Assembly (NCBI RefSeq): GCF_003968655.1
Contig: NZ_RXYK01000007.1
Coordinates: 1 to 64,000 of the forward strand
Reading direction: 5' to 3'
Source: Chlorobium phaeovibrioides
GTDB lineage: Bacteria; Bacteroidota; Chlorobiia; Chlorobiales; Chlorobiaceae
Length of the DNA stretch: 64,000 nucleotides
Shown here in pieces: positions 1 through 10,562 of the stretch (position 1 is its first letter; the number at the start of each line of letters is the position of its first letter). Position numbers and translations under genes: made by a program. Below the pieces are notes generated by a model, which was not told the origin of the DNA, searched no databases, and worked only from the letters and a program-made list of their open reading frames with translations.

Positions 1-1
1 C

Positions 2-1462
2 GTGCTGCTGCTGGCCTTTCTTGGGGGATGGTCGCTGAGACGGGAGGCTCTGGGCCGTCTCTTTCTTTTCGTTGCACTTTTGTCGGTGCTGCTCTCTTTC
101 GGACGGTTCTTTTCTCCCGTGTTTGATCTTTTTTATCATGCAGCTCCATTTTTCAGCCGCTTCAGGGTCCCTTCCATGGCGCTCATCATGTTCTCCACTG
201 TTGCTGCGGCACTGGCGGCGCATGGTGCCGGCGCCCTCTTCAGGGTTTGTCCCGAAACACTCCACAAACCCCTTCGATGGGCTTCGCTGGCTTTTGCCCT
301 GCTGCTGGTAGTGATGCTGATGCTTGGAGCCGGCGGCGTGGGTGAGAATTTCTTCCGCTCACTCTTTCCGCCCCCGTCGGCCGGAAGTTTTGATCTTGTG
401 TGGATGGTCAACAGGGTGCGTTGGGAACTGATTGAGGGGGCTGCTCTGCTTTTCGCCCTTTTTCTTGCCATTGCGGCGGGACTTCTGTGGCTGGGGATCA
501 AAAAGCTTATCCCGTTCCACTTCGCAATCCATCTGCTTCTTGCCGCGGCGCTTGCTGATCTTGCTTTCTGCAGCATGCAGATTGTTTCTCCTCCCCCTTC
601 CTCACTTCGGAGCGCCTCGCTTGTCAACCGTGAAAGCTTCAGGCCGGCACTTCAGCCGGATGAAGTGACCTCCTGGCTTGCCCGGCAGGAGAAACCGATG
701 CGTATCTATCCGGCTGGTCCCCTGTTCAGTGAGAACAAGTTTGCGATTTCGGGCATTGAGTCTGTGGGGGGATACCATCCGGCAAAGCTGGCCCGCTATG
801 AACAGTTTCTGGCTGGTACCCGGAACCTTGCCTCCCTCGGGGTGCTGAAGTGCCTGAATGTAGGCTTCGTGCTGACAGCTGCTCCGGTTGAGCATCCCTC
901 GTTGACTCTTGTGAAAACCGGTGATCTTCAGCGTATCGGGGGGCCTCAGAAAACATGGGTTTACAGGCTTGAAGGGACAATGCCGAGAGTGTGGTCGGCT
1001 GGACGGGCCGTGGGTGTTGCTGATGACGGGGAGCTCTTCAGGCTGCTGGAAGGTCAGGGTGGGGAGGAGAGCGTTCGGTCGGGCGAGGCAGTCTTCGTGG
1101 ATGAATCGTCCCCTCTTGCCGGAAAAACATTTTCTCCCGCCATCATCATGAAGAGTGAGCGGGACAGCGAGTCGGCCCTTATTGAACTTTCCGCCGCCGG
1201 GGAGGCCCTGCTGGTTCAAAGTGAGATATTTTACCCTCTCAGGTGGAAGGCTGATATTGACGGTCACCCTGTGGCGGTGGAGAGACTCAACGGACTGCTT
1301 CGGGGGGTTGTGGTTCCTGCAGGCACTCATCGGGTGCGGTTCGTGTATGACCGCAGCAGCTTTGAAACTGGCCGGATGCTTTCGTTTGCGGGATTTGGCG
1401 CAGCGCTGTTGATGCTTGTTGCAGGAGTGTTTACTGGAGGCCGGGGCAGTGAAGAGAACTGA
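2..1462 (+). CDS. YfhO-like membrane protein, 5' end outside window
   Basis: The reading frame is open from the window edge, so the true start probably lies upstream; 486 residues are visible. Several hydrophobic helices lie in the first ~190 residues and another near the C-terminus (about 457-478), separated by a large soluble region. The C-terminal stretch with 'SEIFYPLRWKADIDG' followed by 'PAGTHRVRFVYD' is typical of YfhO family proteins, large polytopic proteins linked in other bacteria to glycosylation of cell-surface polymers. The substrate here is unknown. The downstream neighbour is a glycosyltransferase-like gene, which fits an envelope role. Family call is confident, function is inference. 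Confidence 0.75.
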   Translation: MLLLAFLGGWSLRREALGRLFLFVALLSVLLSFGRFFSPVFDLFYHAAPFFSRFRVPSMALIMFSTVAAALAAHGAGALFRVCPETLHKPLRWASLAFALLLVVMLMLGAGGVGENFFRSLFPPPSAGSFDLVWMVNRVRWELIEGAALLFALFLAIAAGLLWLGIKKLIPFHFAIHLLLAAALADLAFCSMQIVSPPPSSLRSASLVNRESFRPALQPDEVTSWLARQEKPMRIYPAGPLFSENKFAISGIESVGGYHPAKLARYEQFLAGTRNLASLGVLKCLNVGFVLTAAPVEHPSLTLVKTGDLQRIGGPQKTWVYRLEGTMPRVWSAGRAVGVADDGELFRLLEGQGGEESVRSGEAVFVDESSPLAGKTFSPAIIMKSERDSESALIELSAAGEALLVQSEIFYPLRWKADIDGHPVAVERLNGLLRGVVVPAGTHRVRFVYDRSSFETGRMLSFAGFGAALLMLVAGVFTGGRGSEEN

Positions 1463-1500
1463 CATATGACTATATTGGAGCTGTGGTTTTTCAATGCATG

Positions 1501-1519
1501 GGAACGGTCCGGCCGTTCC
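1501..1519 (+). other. 7-bp hairpin at the start of the glycosyltransferase-like gene
   Basis: GGAACGG and CCGTTCC form a perfect 7-bp inverted repeat with loop TCCGG. No T-run follows, so it is not a classic terminator. It lies just downstream of a possible ATG (1498) and upstream of the preferred GTG (1540). It could affect translation starts or be chance. Confidence 0.35.
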
Positions 1520-1539
1520 CGGTTAATCAATTGAGTACC

Positions 1540-2823
1540 GTGAGGAAAATTCTCTTTCTTGCCCCCAATTATCCGCCCGGTATGACTGACGGTTCATCAA
1601 GGGCCTTCAGGATAGCGTCCACCCTTCCTGACTATGGGTGGGAACCGATGGTCATTGCGCCGCCGGCTTTTGTTTCATCGGGAGAGTCTTCCGGCCCTGA
1701 CGAGGCCGGCGAGGAAACTTCGGGGGTCAATGGAGAGCGGATATGGAGAACGGGCTCTCCTGTTGAGGTTGAGGAGATGGAGGCCTGTGGGGTTGCGGCA
1801 CTGGCTTATGGCGGGTCTATGCCGCCGAAAGGAGCTTTGGGAAAAGTGCTTCCGTCGCGTTTCAGTGCTCCGGGGCTCTGTGCCATCTGGGAGAAGCATG
1901 CGGCAGCTCTTGCCGAAAAGGTTATGAGCCAGTTCGGAGATATTGATGCTGTCTTCGTACAGGGCCCCTCTGCCCGCGCTCTGGAAATTGCGCTGGAAAT
2001 TTCCGTCCGTCACGGCGTGCCCGTTCTTTTCGATCTGCAGGCCCCTCTTGGCCGGCCATCATCCTTTGCCCCCTCGGGAAGCCTACGCTCAGGAGAATGT
2101 GGCTCCCTTGAGGAGAAACTGCTGACAAGCGGTTACAGCCTCATTACCCCTACGAGGGCACTGAAAGAATATTTTCTGACAAAGTATTTTGGCAGGGTCA
2201 CCCATGACGACATCACCATTATTGCCGATACCCCTCATGATGCTGCCGACGACCCCCGCGCTCCGTGGGAAGGGATTGCGGATTCGACAGGCAGGCCGGT
2301 GTTTCTTCTGCAGCGTCTGACAGAGAAAGAGACCGGTGATTTTTTCCGTTCGCTCAGCCACCTCATGGGAGCTGCCGGTGGCTGCTGCAGTGATGCTGTA
2401 GTCGTGACTCATAATGCATCGGAAAAAATGCTGAAAAAATTCGGGCTTGAGGGCTCTCTGGAGCTTGTCTGCCCCTTCTCGGAGGAGGATCTGCTGGCGC
2501 TGTGCAGGAAAGCTGGTTTCATTTTTTATGCCGTCGGGCGACAGGATGAGGACGCGCTTCGTGTCCCCGAGCTTCTTGTTGATGTGGCGGGCATGGGAAT
2601 CAGGTGGGCTGTATCGGCTCACGAGGGGGTGATTTCACGGTTTGCCTCCGAGGCAGGAGGGCTGTCGGTTCTGGCGGGTGACGAAGCCGCTTTGGCCGCC
2701 GGACTCAGGGAGATTGCCGGAGCCGCTGGTGGTAAGTTCACTCGGGGTATTGAGGAGCTTCCACAGCATGAAAAAGTAATGGAGGCTCTGGTGAGGGAGA
2801 TTGCCCTGACACTGCCGGTCTGA
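1540..2823 (+). CDS. glycosyltransferase-like protein (GT4-type N-terminal fold), function unknown
   Basis: The N-terminus 'RKILFLAPNYPPGMTDGSS' followed by a helix and 'GWEPMVIAPP' resembles the first Rossmann fold of GT-B (GT4-type) glycosyltransferases. The C-terminal half does not show the EX7E motif expected in active GT4 enzymes, so activity is uncertain. The frame is open from 1483, and ATG 1498, TTG 1531 and GTG 1540 are all possible starts; I prefer GTG 1540 because it puts the first beta strand directly at the N-terminus and leaves the 1501-1519 hairpin untranslated. About 427 residues. It follows a YfhO-like gene and is closed by a strong terminator, suggesting an envelope polysaccharide context. 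Confidence 0.55.
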   Translation: MRKILFLAPNYPPGMTDGSSRAFRIASTLPDYGWEPMVIAPPAFVSSGESSGPDEAGEETSGVNGERIWRTGSPVEVEEMEACGVAALAYGGSMPPKGALGKVLPSRFSAPGLCAIWEKHAAALAEKVMSQFGDIDAVFVQGPSARALEIALEISVRHGVPVLFDLQAPLGRPSSFAPSGSLRSGECGSLEEKLLTSGYSLITPTRALKEYFLTKYFGRVTHDDITIIADTPHDAADDPRAPWEGIADSTGRPVFLLQRLTEKETGDFFRSLSHLMGAAGGCCSDAVVVTHNASEKMLKKFGLEGSLELVCPFSEEDLLALCRKAGFIFYAVGRQDEDALRVPELLVDVAGMGIRWAVSAHEGVISRFASEAGGLSVLAGDEAALAAGLREIAGAAGGKFTRGIEELPQHEKVMEALVREIALTLPV

Positions 2824-2844
2824 AGCCTGCCGGATGGTGTGCTG

Positions 2845-2910
2845 AAAACGGAAAATCATTTTTTCATGAAGGGGATGAAAAATGATGCTTTCCGTTTTGT
2901 TTTTTTTTTA
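2845..2910 (+). terminator. Rho-independent terminator after the glycosyltransferase-like gene
   Basis: AAAACGGAAA (2845-2854) pairs with TTTCCGTTTT (2889-2898), with ATCATTTTTTCAT/ATGAAAAATGAT complementarity inside, followed by a long T tract to 2909. It separates the first two genes from the ribosomal run. Confidence 0.85.
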
Positions 2911-2997
2911 AATTCGCTTACATTGGTTGTCCTTATGGATTTTTCAGTACAAAGCGATTTGTCATCAGAGGTTTTTAAATAGAAAGAGAGTTCCAGT

Positions 2998-3396
2998 ATG
3001 CCGACGATTCAGCAGCTTATCAGGCACGGTAGAAGTGTAAAAGCGTCAAAAACAGCGTCACCTGCGCTGGAGAAGTGCCCGCAGAAGCGCGGGGTCTGTA
3101 CCCGTGTGTACACGACGACGCCGAAAAAGCCTAACTCGGCTCTGCGCAAGGTTGCGCGTGTCAGGCTCTCAAACAAGATTGAGGTGACGGCTTATATTCC
3201 CGGCGAAGGCCATAACCTGCAGGAGCATTCCATTGTTCTGATTCGCGGCGGCAGGGTAAAGGATCTTCCTGGTGTCCGTTATCATATAGTCCGTGGTTCG
3301 CTTGACACTTCGGGTGTTGCTGACCGCAGGCAGAGCCGTTCAAAGTACGGCGCCAAGCAGCCCAAAGAGGGCGGTGCGGCAAAGGGTAAAAAGTAA
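2998..3396 (+). CDS. rpsL: 30S ribosomal protein S12
   Basis: Small-subunit decoding-centre protein, 132 residues. The conserved '[12 protein letters not shown]' loop (streptomycin region) carries the wild-type lysines, and '[13 protein letters not shown]' holds the aspartate that is methylthiolated in some bacteria. The C-terminus has a short Lys/Gly-rich tail beyond the usual ~124 residues. First gene of the str group; rpsG follows 27 bp later. The 87 bp between the terminator and the start hold an AT-rich stretch that probably contains the promoter, but I cannot assign boxes with confidence. Confidence 0.97.
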   Translation: MPTIQQLIRHGRSVKASKTASPALEKCPQKRGVCTRVYTTTPKKPNSALRKVARVRLSNKIEVTAYIPGEGHNLQEHSIVLIRGGRVKDLPGVRYHIVRGSLDTSGVADRRQSRSKYGAKQPKEGGAAKGKK

Positions 3397-3423
3397 ATCG
3401 AATCATCAATTCATCAGGGAATT

Positions 3424-3891
3424 ATGTCGAAAAAAGGTGGCTACAAGAGGACGGGTGTAGATGTCCGGTACGGTGATGAGAGTGTTGCGCGTTTCATTAA
3501 TGCGGTAATGCTTGATGGCAAGAAAGATGTTGCTACAAAGATAGTATATGACGCGTTTGCGATCATTGGTGAGAAGATGACTGAGGAGACGCCTCTGGAG
3601 GTATATCACCGTGCAATGTCCAACATCGCGCCTGTGGTTGAAGTCCGCAGCAAGCGTGTTGGTGGTGCGACCTATCAGATTCCGATGGAGGTGAAGCCTT
3701 CAAGACGCGGCGCTCTTGCGTTCCGCTGGTTGAAGCAGTATGCAGCCAAGCGTGGTGGCCGTTCAATGGCTGAAAAGCTGGCTGCGGAGCTGATGGATGC
3801 TGCGGGAGAGCAGGGAGCTTCGGTGAAGAAGCGCGATGAGGTTCATCGTATGGCTGATGCGAATAAAGCGTTTGCGCATTTCCGCTTCTGA
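3424..3891 (+). CDS. rpsG: 30S ribosomal protein S7
   Basis: Primary 16S rRNA binding protein that nucleates the 30S head; 155 residues, the normal length. Diagnostic stretches include 'GGATYQIPMEV' and 'ALRWL'-like 'ALAFRWLKQYAAKRGGRSM'. Second gene of the str group, 36 bp before fusA. Confidence 0.97.
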   Translation: MSKKGGYKRTGVDVRYGDESVARFINAVMLDGKKDVATKIVYDAFAIIGEKMTEETPLEVYHRAMSNIAPVVEVRSKRVGGATYQIPMEVKPSRRGALAFRWLKQYAAKRGGRSMAEKLAAELMDAAGEQGASVKKRDEVHRMADANKAFAHFRF

Positions 3892-3927
3892 GGCGACGAC
3901 AGGTATAAATAGAATAAAACACTTGAT

Positions 3928-6042
3928 ATGACACGGCAGGTTGCACTGGACAAGGTTCGTAATATCGGCATTATGGCTCACATTGATGCCGGTAAGACCA
4001 CGACCACTGAGAGGATCCTCTATTATACGGGGCGTCTTCACAGGATGGGTGAGGTTCATGATGGCGGTGCGACCATGGATTGGATGGAGCAGGAGAAAGA
4101 GCGTGGCATAACCATTACCTCGGCTGCCACAACCTGTTTCTGGTCTCCCAAATATGGGAATTATAAGGGGGAGAATCATCGCATCAATATCATTGATACT
4201 CCCGGCCATGTTGATTTTACTGTTGAAGTGGAGCGCTCGCTTCGCGTACTTGATGGTGCTGTTGCGCTGTTCTGTGCGGTTGGTGGCGTTGAGCCCCAGT
4301 CAGAAACGGTGTGGCGTCAGGCAAACAAGTATGGTGTGCCGCGCATCGCTTATATCAATAAGATGGACAGGACCGGAGCGGATTTCTTTGATACGATAAA
4401 GGCTATCCGTGAGAGACTGAATTCCAATCCGGTTCCGCTTCAGATTCCGATTGGAGAGGGCGAGATTTATGCTGGTTTTGTTGATCTTATCAGAATGAAG
4501 GGCATCATCTTCGACAAGGAGGATGGCAGTACTTATGAAGAGGTTGAGATTCCCCATGATCTTGAGAACGAGGCCCGGACATGGAGAATCAATATGCTTG
4601 AGGCTGTGTCTGAAGTTGACGAAACCCTGCTTGAGAAATATCTCAACGGAGAGGATATCACTGAGTCGGAGGTCCGCAAGGTGCTTCGCCAGGCAACGCT
4701 GAATGTTGACATCATTCCTGTGCTCTGCGGTTCTTCGTTCAAGAACAAGGGTGTGCAGTTCATGCTTGATGCAGTGGTTGATTACCTCGCCTCCCCGCTT
4801 GATGATGGAGAAATTGAGGGTCATCATCCCCGGACGGAAGAGGATGTTGTCCGTCATCCGAGTGATGACGAGCCTTTCGCCGCCCTTGCATTCAAGATTG
4901 CGACCGATCCTTTTGTCGGTAAGCTTACTTTTTTCCGGGTCTATTCCGGAATGCTCAAGGCCGGCAGTTATGTTCTCAACTCAATAACCGGCAAGAAAGA
5001 GCGGGTGGGACGGGTGCTGCAGATGCACTCCAACAAACGGGAAGATCTTGATGCCGTTTACGCGGGCGATATTGCAGCTGCTGTAGGTCTCAAGGAGGTG
5101 CGCACCGGTGATACTCTCTGTGACGAGGCCAACCCTGTCGTGCTTGAGAAAATGGTGTTCCCTGAGCCGGTCATTCAGATTGCAATCGAGCCGAAAACCA
5201 AAGTTGATTCCGACAAGCTCGGTGTATCGCTGGCAAAACTCGCTGAAGAGGATCCTACTTTCCGGGTGAAGACTGATGATGAGACAGGTCAGACGCTGAT
5301 TGCGGGTATGGGTGAGCTGCATCTCGAGATTCTTGTTGACAGGCTCCGTCGTGAGTTCAAGGTTGAAGCCAATGTTGGTCAGCCCCAGGTTGCCTATCGT
5401 GAAACCATCCGCTCAAAAGTGGACTTCGAAGGCAAGTTTGTCCGTCAGTCTGGTGGTAAGGGCCAGTTCGGTCTTGTCAATATTACAGTTGAGCCGCTTG
5501 AAGAGGGCAAGGGGTATGAATTTGTCGATGCTGTTAAAGGCGGCGTGATTCCGAGGGAGTACATTCCTGCTGTCAATGCCGGTATTCAGGAAGCAATGAA
5601 AGATGGCGTCGTTGCTGGTTATCCAATGCAGGATATCAAGGTGACGCTGTTTGATGGCAAGTACCATGATGTTGACTCTTCTGAAATGGCATTCAAGATT
5701 GCCGGTTCAATAGGTTTCAAGGGCGGAGCCCGAAAGGCCAACCCTGTTCTGCTCGAGCCCATCATGAAGGTTGAGGTTGTTACTCCGGAAGAGTATCTGG
5801 GTGATGTTATGGGTGATCTTTCCGGCCGTCGCGGGCATATTGAAGGAATGGGTCAGAGGGCGGGTGCCCAGTTTGTAGGGGCAAAGGTTCCGCTTTCGGC
5901 CATGTTCGGATACTCGACCGACCTCCGGTCAATGACCCAGGGGCGTGCAAACTACTCTATGGAGTTTGAGAGTTATCGCGAAGTTCCGAAAAACATTGCT
6001 GAAACCCTTCAGGAGAAGCGCTCAAGCAAGGATGCCCAGTAA
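3928..6042 (+). CDS. fusA: Elongation factor G
   Basis: Ribosomal translocase GTPase, 704 residues, full length. G1 motif '[13 protein letters not shown]' near residue 18, G2 '[11 protein letters not shown]', G3 'DTPGHVDF', G4 'NKMD' and domains II to V follow in order, with the domain IV signature 'GGKGQFG' and a C-terminal domain ending after '[29 protein letters not shown]'-type sequence. Lies in the classic rpsL-rpsG-fusA-tuf order, so co-transcription is expected. Confidence 0.97.
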   Translation: MTRQVALDKVRNIGIMAHIDAGKTTTTERILYYTGRLHRMGEVHDGGATMDWMEQEKERGITITSAATTCFWSPKYGNYKGENHRINIIDTPGHVDFTVEVERSLRVLDGAVALFCAVGGVEPQSETVWRQANKYGVPRIAYINKMDRTGADFFDTIKAIRERLNSNPVPLQIPIGEGEIYAGFVDLIRMKGIIFDKEDGSTYEEVEIPHDLENEARTWRINMLEAVSEVDETLLEKYLNGEDITESEVRKVLRQATLNVDIIPVLCGSSFKNKGVQFMLDAVVDYLASPLDDGEIEGHHPRTEEDVVRHPSDDEPFAALAFKIATDPFVGKLTFFRVYSGMLKAGSYVLNSITGKKERVGRVLQMHSNKREDLDAVYAGDIAAAVGLKEVRTGDTLCDEANPVVLEKMVFPEPVIQIAIEPKTKVDSDKLGVSLAKLAEEDPTFRVKTDDETGQTLIAGMGELHLEILVDRLRREFKVEANVGQPQVAYRETIRSKVDFEGKFVRQSGGKGQFGLVNITVEPLEEGKGYEFVDAVKGGVIPREYIPAVNAGIQEAMKDGVVAGYPMQDIKVTLFDGKYHDVDSSEMAFKIAGSIGFKGGARKANPVLLEPIMKVEVVTPEEYLGDVMGDLSGRRGHIEGMGQRAGAQFVGAKVPLSAMFGYSTDLRSMTQGRANYSMEFESYREVPKNIAETLQEKRSSKDAQ

Positions 6043-6105
6043 GAGAAGTTCAGTAAAAACCAATTTATCACAAACAACAAAAGCTAACAGATCGGAGATA
6101 AAGTT

Positions 6106-7287
6106 ATGGCAAAAGAGTCCTACAAGAGGGATAAACCTCATGTCAATATCGGTACCATCGGCCATGTTGACCACGGCAAAACAACCCTGACAGCTGCAAT
6201 CACTTCAGTGCTTGCCAAGTCGGGAATGGCTGATGCGCGCGAGTTTGGCGATATTGACAAGGCTCCTGAAGAGCGCGAGCGTGGTATTACCATTTCAACC
6301 GCCCATGTGGAATACCAGACTGTGAAGCGCCACTATGCGCACATTGACTGCCCGGGTCACGCTGATTACATCAAGAATATGATTACCGGTGCTGCCCAGA
6401 TGGATGGCGCTATCCTTGTTGTTGCTGGAACTGACGGCCCTATGCCTCAGACCCGTGAGCACATTCTGCTTGCCCGTCAGGTGAATGTTCCTGCGCTTGT
6501 CGTATTCCTGAACAAGGTCGACATTGCTGATCCCGAGCTTCTTGAGCTCGTTGAGATGGAGCTTCGTGAGCTTCTGACCGAGTACGGTTTCCCCGGCGAC
6601 GATATTCCTATCATCAAAGGTTCTGCTCTCAAGGCGCTTGACGGTGATGCAGAGGGTGAAAAAGCCATCATGGAGCTTATGGATGCGGTAGACAACTACA
6701 TTCCTGAGCCTGTCCGCGATGTTGACAAGCCTTTCCTTATGCCTGTTGAGGATGTGTTCTCTATTTCAGGTCGTGGTACCGTGGGTACCGGAAGGATCGA
6801 GCGCGGTCGCGTCAAGATCAACGAAGAGGTTGAGATTGTCGGTATCCGTGATACCCGCAAGTCTGTTGTTACCGGTATCGAAATGTTCCAGAAGCTGCTT
6901 GATGAAGGACAGGCTGGTGATAATGCAGGTCTTCTGCTTCGCGGTGTTGATAAAAACGATCTCGAGCGTGGCATGGTTATTGCCAAGCCCGGTACAATCA
7001 AACCGCACACCAAGTTCAAGGCAGAGGTCTACATTCTGAAGAAGGAAGAGGGTGGCCGTCATACCCCGTTCTTCACAAACTACCGCCCTCAGTTCTACTT
7101 CCGTACCACTGATGTTACCGGTGCGGTAAACCTTCCTGAAGGTGTGGAAATGGTCATGCCCGGCGACAACCTTTCGGTTGAAGTTGAGCTGATTGCTCCT
7201 ATCGCCATGGATGAAGGTCTTCGTTTCGCTATCCGTGAAGGCGGTCGTACCGTCGGTGCAGGTTCCGTTACCAAGATCAACGACTGA
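6106..7287 (+). CDS. tuf: Elongation factor Tu
   Basis: Delivers aminoacyl-tRNA to the ribosome; 393 residues. GTPase motifs 'GHVDHGKTT', 'DCPGHADY' and 'NKVD' are intact, and domains II and III are complete up to '[10 protein letters not shown]'. Codon choice looks strongly biased, as expected for one of the most abundant proteins. It ends the str group 23 bp before a strong hairpin terminator. Only one tuf copy is in this window. Confidence 0.97.
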   Translation: MAKESYKRDKPHVNIGTIGHVDHGKTTLTAAITSVLAKSGMADAREFGDIDKAPEERERGITISTAHVEYQTVKRHYAHIDCPGHADYIKNMITGAAQMDGAILVVAGTDGPMPQTREHILLARQVNVPALVVFLNKVDIADPELLELVEMELRELLTEYGFPGDDIPIIKGSALKALDGDAEGEKAIMELMDAVDNYIPEPVRDVDKPFLMPVEDVFSISGRGTVGTGRIERGRVKINEEVEIVGIRDTRKSVVTGIEMFQKLLDEGQAGDNAGLLLRGVDKNDLERGMVIAKPGTIKPHTKFKAEVYILKKEEGGRHTPFFTNYRPQFYFRTTDVTGAVNLPEGVEMVMPGDNLSVEVELIAPIAMDEGLRFAIREGGRTVGAGSVTKIND

Positions 7288-7309
7288 GTCTGACTGAATA
7301 AGGCTTCCC

Positions 7310-7342
7310 GGGGCGGAGTGAAAAGCTCTCCGCCCCTTTTTT
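7310..7342 (+). terminator. Rho-independent terminator or attenuator between tuf and rpsJ
   Basis: GGGGCGGAG (7310-7318) pairs perfectly with CTCCGCCCC (7328-7336) around a 9-nt loop, followed by six T. It ends 27 nt before the rpsJ GTG, so little room remains for an independent promoter downstream; partial read-through or attenuation is plausible. Confidence 0.85.
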
Positions 7343-7369
7343 ATCGATAACACGAAACAGGGTTGACAA

Positions 7370-7681
7370 GTGGCTGTACAGCAAAAGATCAGAATCAAGC
7401 TCAAGTCTTACGACCATAGCCTGGTTGACAAGTGGGCTTCACGGATTATAGATGTGGTCAAGGAGACTGATGCAATAATCTTTGGACCCATTCCGCTGCC
7501 GACAAAATCGCATGTGTATACCGTGAACCGGTCTCCCCATGTTGACAAAAAGTCGCGTGAGCAGTTCTCATTCTCCTCTCACAAGAGGCTTATTGAGATC
7601 ATGAACCCGACTTCAAGAACCATTGACCTGCTTATGAAGCTTGAGCTTCCGAGCGGTGTTGATGTTGAAATCAAGTCTTAA
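7370..7681 (+). CDS. rpsJ: 30S ribosomal protein S10
   Basis: 30S head protein and, in other bacteria, the NusB partner in antitermination (NusE). 103 residues, normal length. It begins with GTG at 7370, as the conserved '[15 protein letters not shown]' follows at once and no in-frame ATG exists nearby. First gene of the S10-type group, directly behind the tuf terminator hairpin. Confidence 0.95.
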
Positions 7682-7705
7682 CGAATTAGATAAAGAGCTA
7701 TTGAT

Positions 7706-8335
7706 ATGGGTGCGATTCTGGGAAAGAAAATCGGCATGACCCGTCTGTACAATGAGAAGCGGGAAGCTGTGCCCTGTACCATCATCCAGGCCGGGCCCTG
7801 CTTTGTAACGCAGGTCAAGAGTGCCGGAATAGATGGATACGATGCGTATCAGGTCGGGATCGGCGAGAGGAAAGAGGCCAAGGTGACCAAGCCGATGCTG
7901 GGTCATTACAAGAAGGCCGGAGTTGCTCCCGGATATATGACTGCGGAATTCGACACATCCATGTTTGACGGCGAGCTGACTGCCGGAAGCCCCGTGCTTG
8001 TTGAATCGTTCACCGAAGGTGAGATTGTCAAGGTGCAGGGTGTTTCCAAGGGAAAAGGATTTGCCGGTGTTGTTAAACGCCACAATTTCGGTGGCGGCCA
8101 GCGCACACACGGTCAGTCCGACAGGCTTCGGGCGCCGGGTTCGATTGGAGGAGCTTCAGACCCATCAAAAACCTTCAAGGGTACCAAGATGGGTGGCCGC
8201 ATGGGATCTGACACAATAACCGTCAGAAACCTTCAGGTGATAAAAATTATGCCTGAGTCAAGCCTGATTATGGTCAAAGGCTCTGTACCGGGCCCGAAGA
8301 ATTCCTATGTAAGGATTGTTTCCACAAAAAAGTAA
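7706..8335 (+). CDS. rplC: 50S ribosomal protein L3
   Basis: Early-assembly 23S rRNA binding protein near the peptidyl transferase centre; 209 residues. Starts '[15 protein letters not shown]' and contains the extended loop '[21 protein letters not shown]' region with the conserved 'GSIG' and 'GRMG' glycines. 24 bp after rpsJ. Confidence 0.96.
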   Translation: MGAILGKKIGMTRLYNEKREAVPCTIIQAGPCFVTQVKSAGIDGYDAYQVGIGERKEAKVTKPMLGHYKKAGVAPGYMTAEFDTSMFDGELTAGSPVLVESFTEGEIVKVQGVSKGKGFAGVVKRHNFGGGQRTHGQSDRLRAPGSIGGASDPSKTFKGTKMGGRMGSDTITVRNLQVIKIMPESSLIMVKGSVPGPKNSYVRIVSTKK

Positions 8336-8354
8336 AAGCTGACTGCACGAAGCC

Positions 8355-8981
8355 ATGGAACTTAAAGTCTTAACTACCGCCGGCACTGAATCCGGGGAGG
8401 TTGTTACCCTCCGCGATGACATTTTTGGAGCTGAAGTATCGGAGCATGCGGTATATCTCGATGTAAAGTCGATTCTTGCCAATCGCAGGCAGGGAACGCA
8501 CAAGTCCAAGACCCGTGCTGAAGTCAGGGGTGGAGGTCGCAAGCCATATCGCCAGAAAGGAACAGGCAACGCCCGTCAGGGGTCAATCCGCTCTCCTTTG
8601 ATGGTTGGTGGCGGCACCATTTTTGGACCAACGCCTCATGGGTATGACCAGAAGGTGAATAAAAAAGTCAAGGCGCTCGCCCGTCGTTCAGCATTCAGCT
8701 CAAAAGCTCAGGATGGGAGAATTCTTGTTGTAGAGGATTTCAAGCTTGACGAGATCAAGACCAAACCTTTCGCAGCGATTTTGAAGAATCTGGGTCTTGA
8801 CGAGAAAAAGACGCTTATGCTGACCCCGGAATACAATGTGATTATTACCCGCTCAGGAAAAAACATCCAGACGGTCAACATCATGAGTGCCGAGAAGGCT
8901 TCAACCTATGATATTCTCAACAGTCACACAGTGCTGTTCCAGAAAGCGGCTTTGAAAAAAATAGAAGAGACTTTAGGGTAA
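8355..8981 (+). CDS. rplD: 50S ribosomal protein L4
   Basis: 23S rRNA domain I binder whose extended loop lines the exit tunnel; 208 residues. Loop signature 'RGGGRKPYRQKGTGNARQG' is visible near residue 60. In E. coli L4 also represses its own operon through the S10 leader; whether that occurs here is not visible. 19 bp after rplC. Confidence 0.96.
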   Translation: MELKVLTTAGTESGEVVTLRDDIFGAEVSEHAVYLDVKSILANRRQGTHKSKTRAEVRGGGRKPYRQKGTGNARQGSIRSPLMVGGGTIFGPTPHGYDQKVNKKVKALARRSAFSSKAQDGRILVVEDFKLDEIKTKPFAAILKNLGLDEKKTLMLTPEYNVIITRSGKNIQTVNIMSAEKASTYDILNSHTVLFQKAALKKIEETLG

Positions 8982-9012
8982 CCCCGGTATCCCGTAAACA
9001 GGAGAGAAGAGA

Positions 9013-9324
9013 ATGAAAAACCCGTTGTTGCGCCCCTGGCTGACAGAAAAAAGTACCGGACTTACCGAAGATCGCGGTCAGTATGTTTTCCAGGTCAAGC
9101 TGGACGCAGACAAGATTGATATAAAAATGGCCGTCGAAGAGAAGTTCGGCGTGGATGTGAAAAGTGTCCGCACGCTCAACAGCCTGGGCAAAACTCGTCG
9201 GCAGAATACCCGTAAGGGGCTGGTTACCGGTAAAAAGAACGATACGAAAAAGGCCATTGTCACGCTTGGCGAGGGTCAGACGATAGATTTTTACTCGGGG
9301 GCAAACCCGAAGGGCGACGCATAG
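9013..9324 (+). CDS. rplW: 50S ribosomal protein L23
   Basis: Exit-tunnel rim protein that docks trigger factor and SRP; 103 residues. N-terminal '[13 protein letters not shown]' and the central basic loop '[18 protein letters not shown]' match the family. A GGAGAGA stretch just upstream serves as ribosome binding site. Confidence 0.95.
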   Translation: MKNPLLRPWLTEKSTGLTEDRGQYVFQVKLDADKIDIKMAVEEKFGVDVKSVRTLNSLGKTRRQNTRKGLVTGKKNDTKKAIVTLGEGQTIDFYSGANPKGDA

Positions 9325-9356
9325 AGCTTACAACAAAGGTTAGATTATAATTTACA

Positions 9357-10196
9357 ATGGCTATTAGGAAATTATTGCCGGTGACGCCAGGGTCACGATT
9401 CATGTCATACCCGGCGTTTGATGAAATCACCAAAAGCACGCCAGAAAAACGCCTGCTGGTGCCCCTGAAAAAATCAGGTGGCCGGAACAACACAGGACGG
9501 AAAACCTCTCGCCATCGCGGTGGTGGACACAGGCGTCATTACAGGATTATTGATTTCAAGCGTACCAAGGATGGCGTACCTGCAACAGTTGCTTCCATTG
9601 AGTATGATCCTAACAGATCATCACGAATTGCACTTCTTCATTATAATGATGGAGAAAAGCGTTATATTCTCGCCCCGAAAGGTTTGAAGGTTGGTGATAA
9701 GGTGGAGAGTGGTGACAAGGTTGAGGTTCGGACAGGCAATACCATGCCGCTGAAGAACATCCCGCTTGGCACCGACATCCATAATATTGAGATGAAGGCC
9801 GGAAAGGGAGGACAGATTGTCCGTTCAGCAGGAACTTTCGCTGTGCTTGCCGCCCGTGAGGGTGATTATGTCACACTGAAGCTTCCTTCAGGTGAAATTC
9901 GCAAGGTTCGTGTTGAGTGCAGGGCAACCATTGGGGTTGTGGGCAATACCGACCACGAGAACCTTGTTCTCGGAAAGGCCGGTAGAAGTCGCTGGCTTGG
10001 CATCCGTCCTCAGACCAGGGGTATGGCGATGAACCCTGTCGATCACCCGATGGGTGGTGGTGAAGGTCGTTCGAAGTCCGGTGGTGGCAGAAGACATCCC
10101 AAGTCGCCATGGGGACAGCTTGCCAAAGGGCTGAAGACCAGAAACAAGAAGAAGGCTTCACAGAAACTGATTGTTCGCGGCAGAAACGCAAAATAA
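9357..10196 (+). CDS. rplB: 50S ribosomal protein L2
   Basis: Largest core 50S protein, needed for subunit joining and peptidyl transferase; 279 residues. Signature '[14 protein letters not shown]' with the functionally important histidine is present in the C-terminal third. ATG 9357 begins '[13 protein letters not shown]'. 38 bp before rpsS. Confidence 0.97.
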   Translation: MAIRKLLPVTPGSRFMSYPAFDEITKSTPEKRLLVPLKKSGGRNNTGRKTSRHRGGGHRRHYRIIDFKRTKDGVPATVASIEYDPNRSSRIALLHYNDGEKRYILAPKGLKVGDKVESGDKVEVRTGNTMPLKNIPLGTDIHNIEMKAGKGGQIVRSAGTFAVLAAREGDYVTLKLPSGEIRKVRVECRATIGVVGNTDHENLVLGKAGRSRWLGIRPQTRGMAMNPVDHPMGGGEGRSKSGGGRRHPKSPWGQLAKGLKTRNKKKASQKLIVRGRNAK

Positions 10197-10234
10197 AACA
10201 ACTGCAGCGCTAAACTCTATCAAGCAGACATACT

Positions 10235-10531
10235 ATGCCAAGATCTCTTAAAAAAGGACCCTATATCGACATCAAGCTGGAAAGGCGGGTCCTTGACATG
10301 AACAGCAGGGGTGAAAAGAAGGTACTGAAGACCTGGTGCAGAAGCTCCATGATCTCTCCTGATTTTGTCGGACACACCATTGCTGTCCATAACGGGAAGA
10401 CCCATGTGCCTGTCTATGTCAGTGACAACATGGTTGGACATAAGCTTGGAGAGTTCGCACCTACCCGGACCTATCGCGGCCATGCCGGCGGGAAGGCAGA
10501 AAAGGGCGGATCGGCACCTAAGAGAAAGTAA
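10235..10531 (+). CDS. rpsS: 30S ribosomal protein S19
   Basis: 30S head protein that partners S13 near the A site; 98 residues. '[12 protein letters not shown]' start, 'RSSMI.PDFVG' and '[12 protein letters not shown]' signatures are all present. Confidence 0.96.
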   Translation: MPRSLKKGPYIDIKLERRVLDMNSRGEKKVLKTWCRSSMISPDFVGHTIAVHNGKTHVPVYVSDNMVGHKLGEFAPTRTYRGHAGGKAEKGGSAPKRK

Positions 10532-10562
10532 ATTGAATAACCGGAAAGGGTAAAGACTTATC

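Noticed and set aside
602-1465. 287-codon open frame on the - strand inside the YfhO-like gene
   Set aside because: Shadow of a gene with clear membrane-protein and YfhO features on the + strand.
7363-7368. TTGACA as a -35 promoter box before rpsJ
   Set aside because: It lies directly at the GTG start, so a promoter there would start transcription inside the gene.
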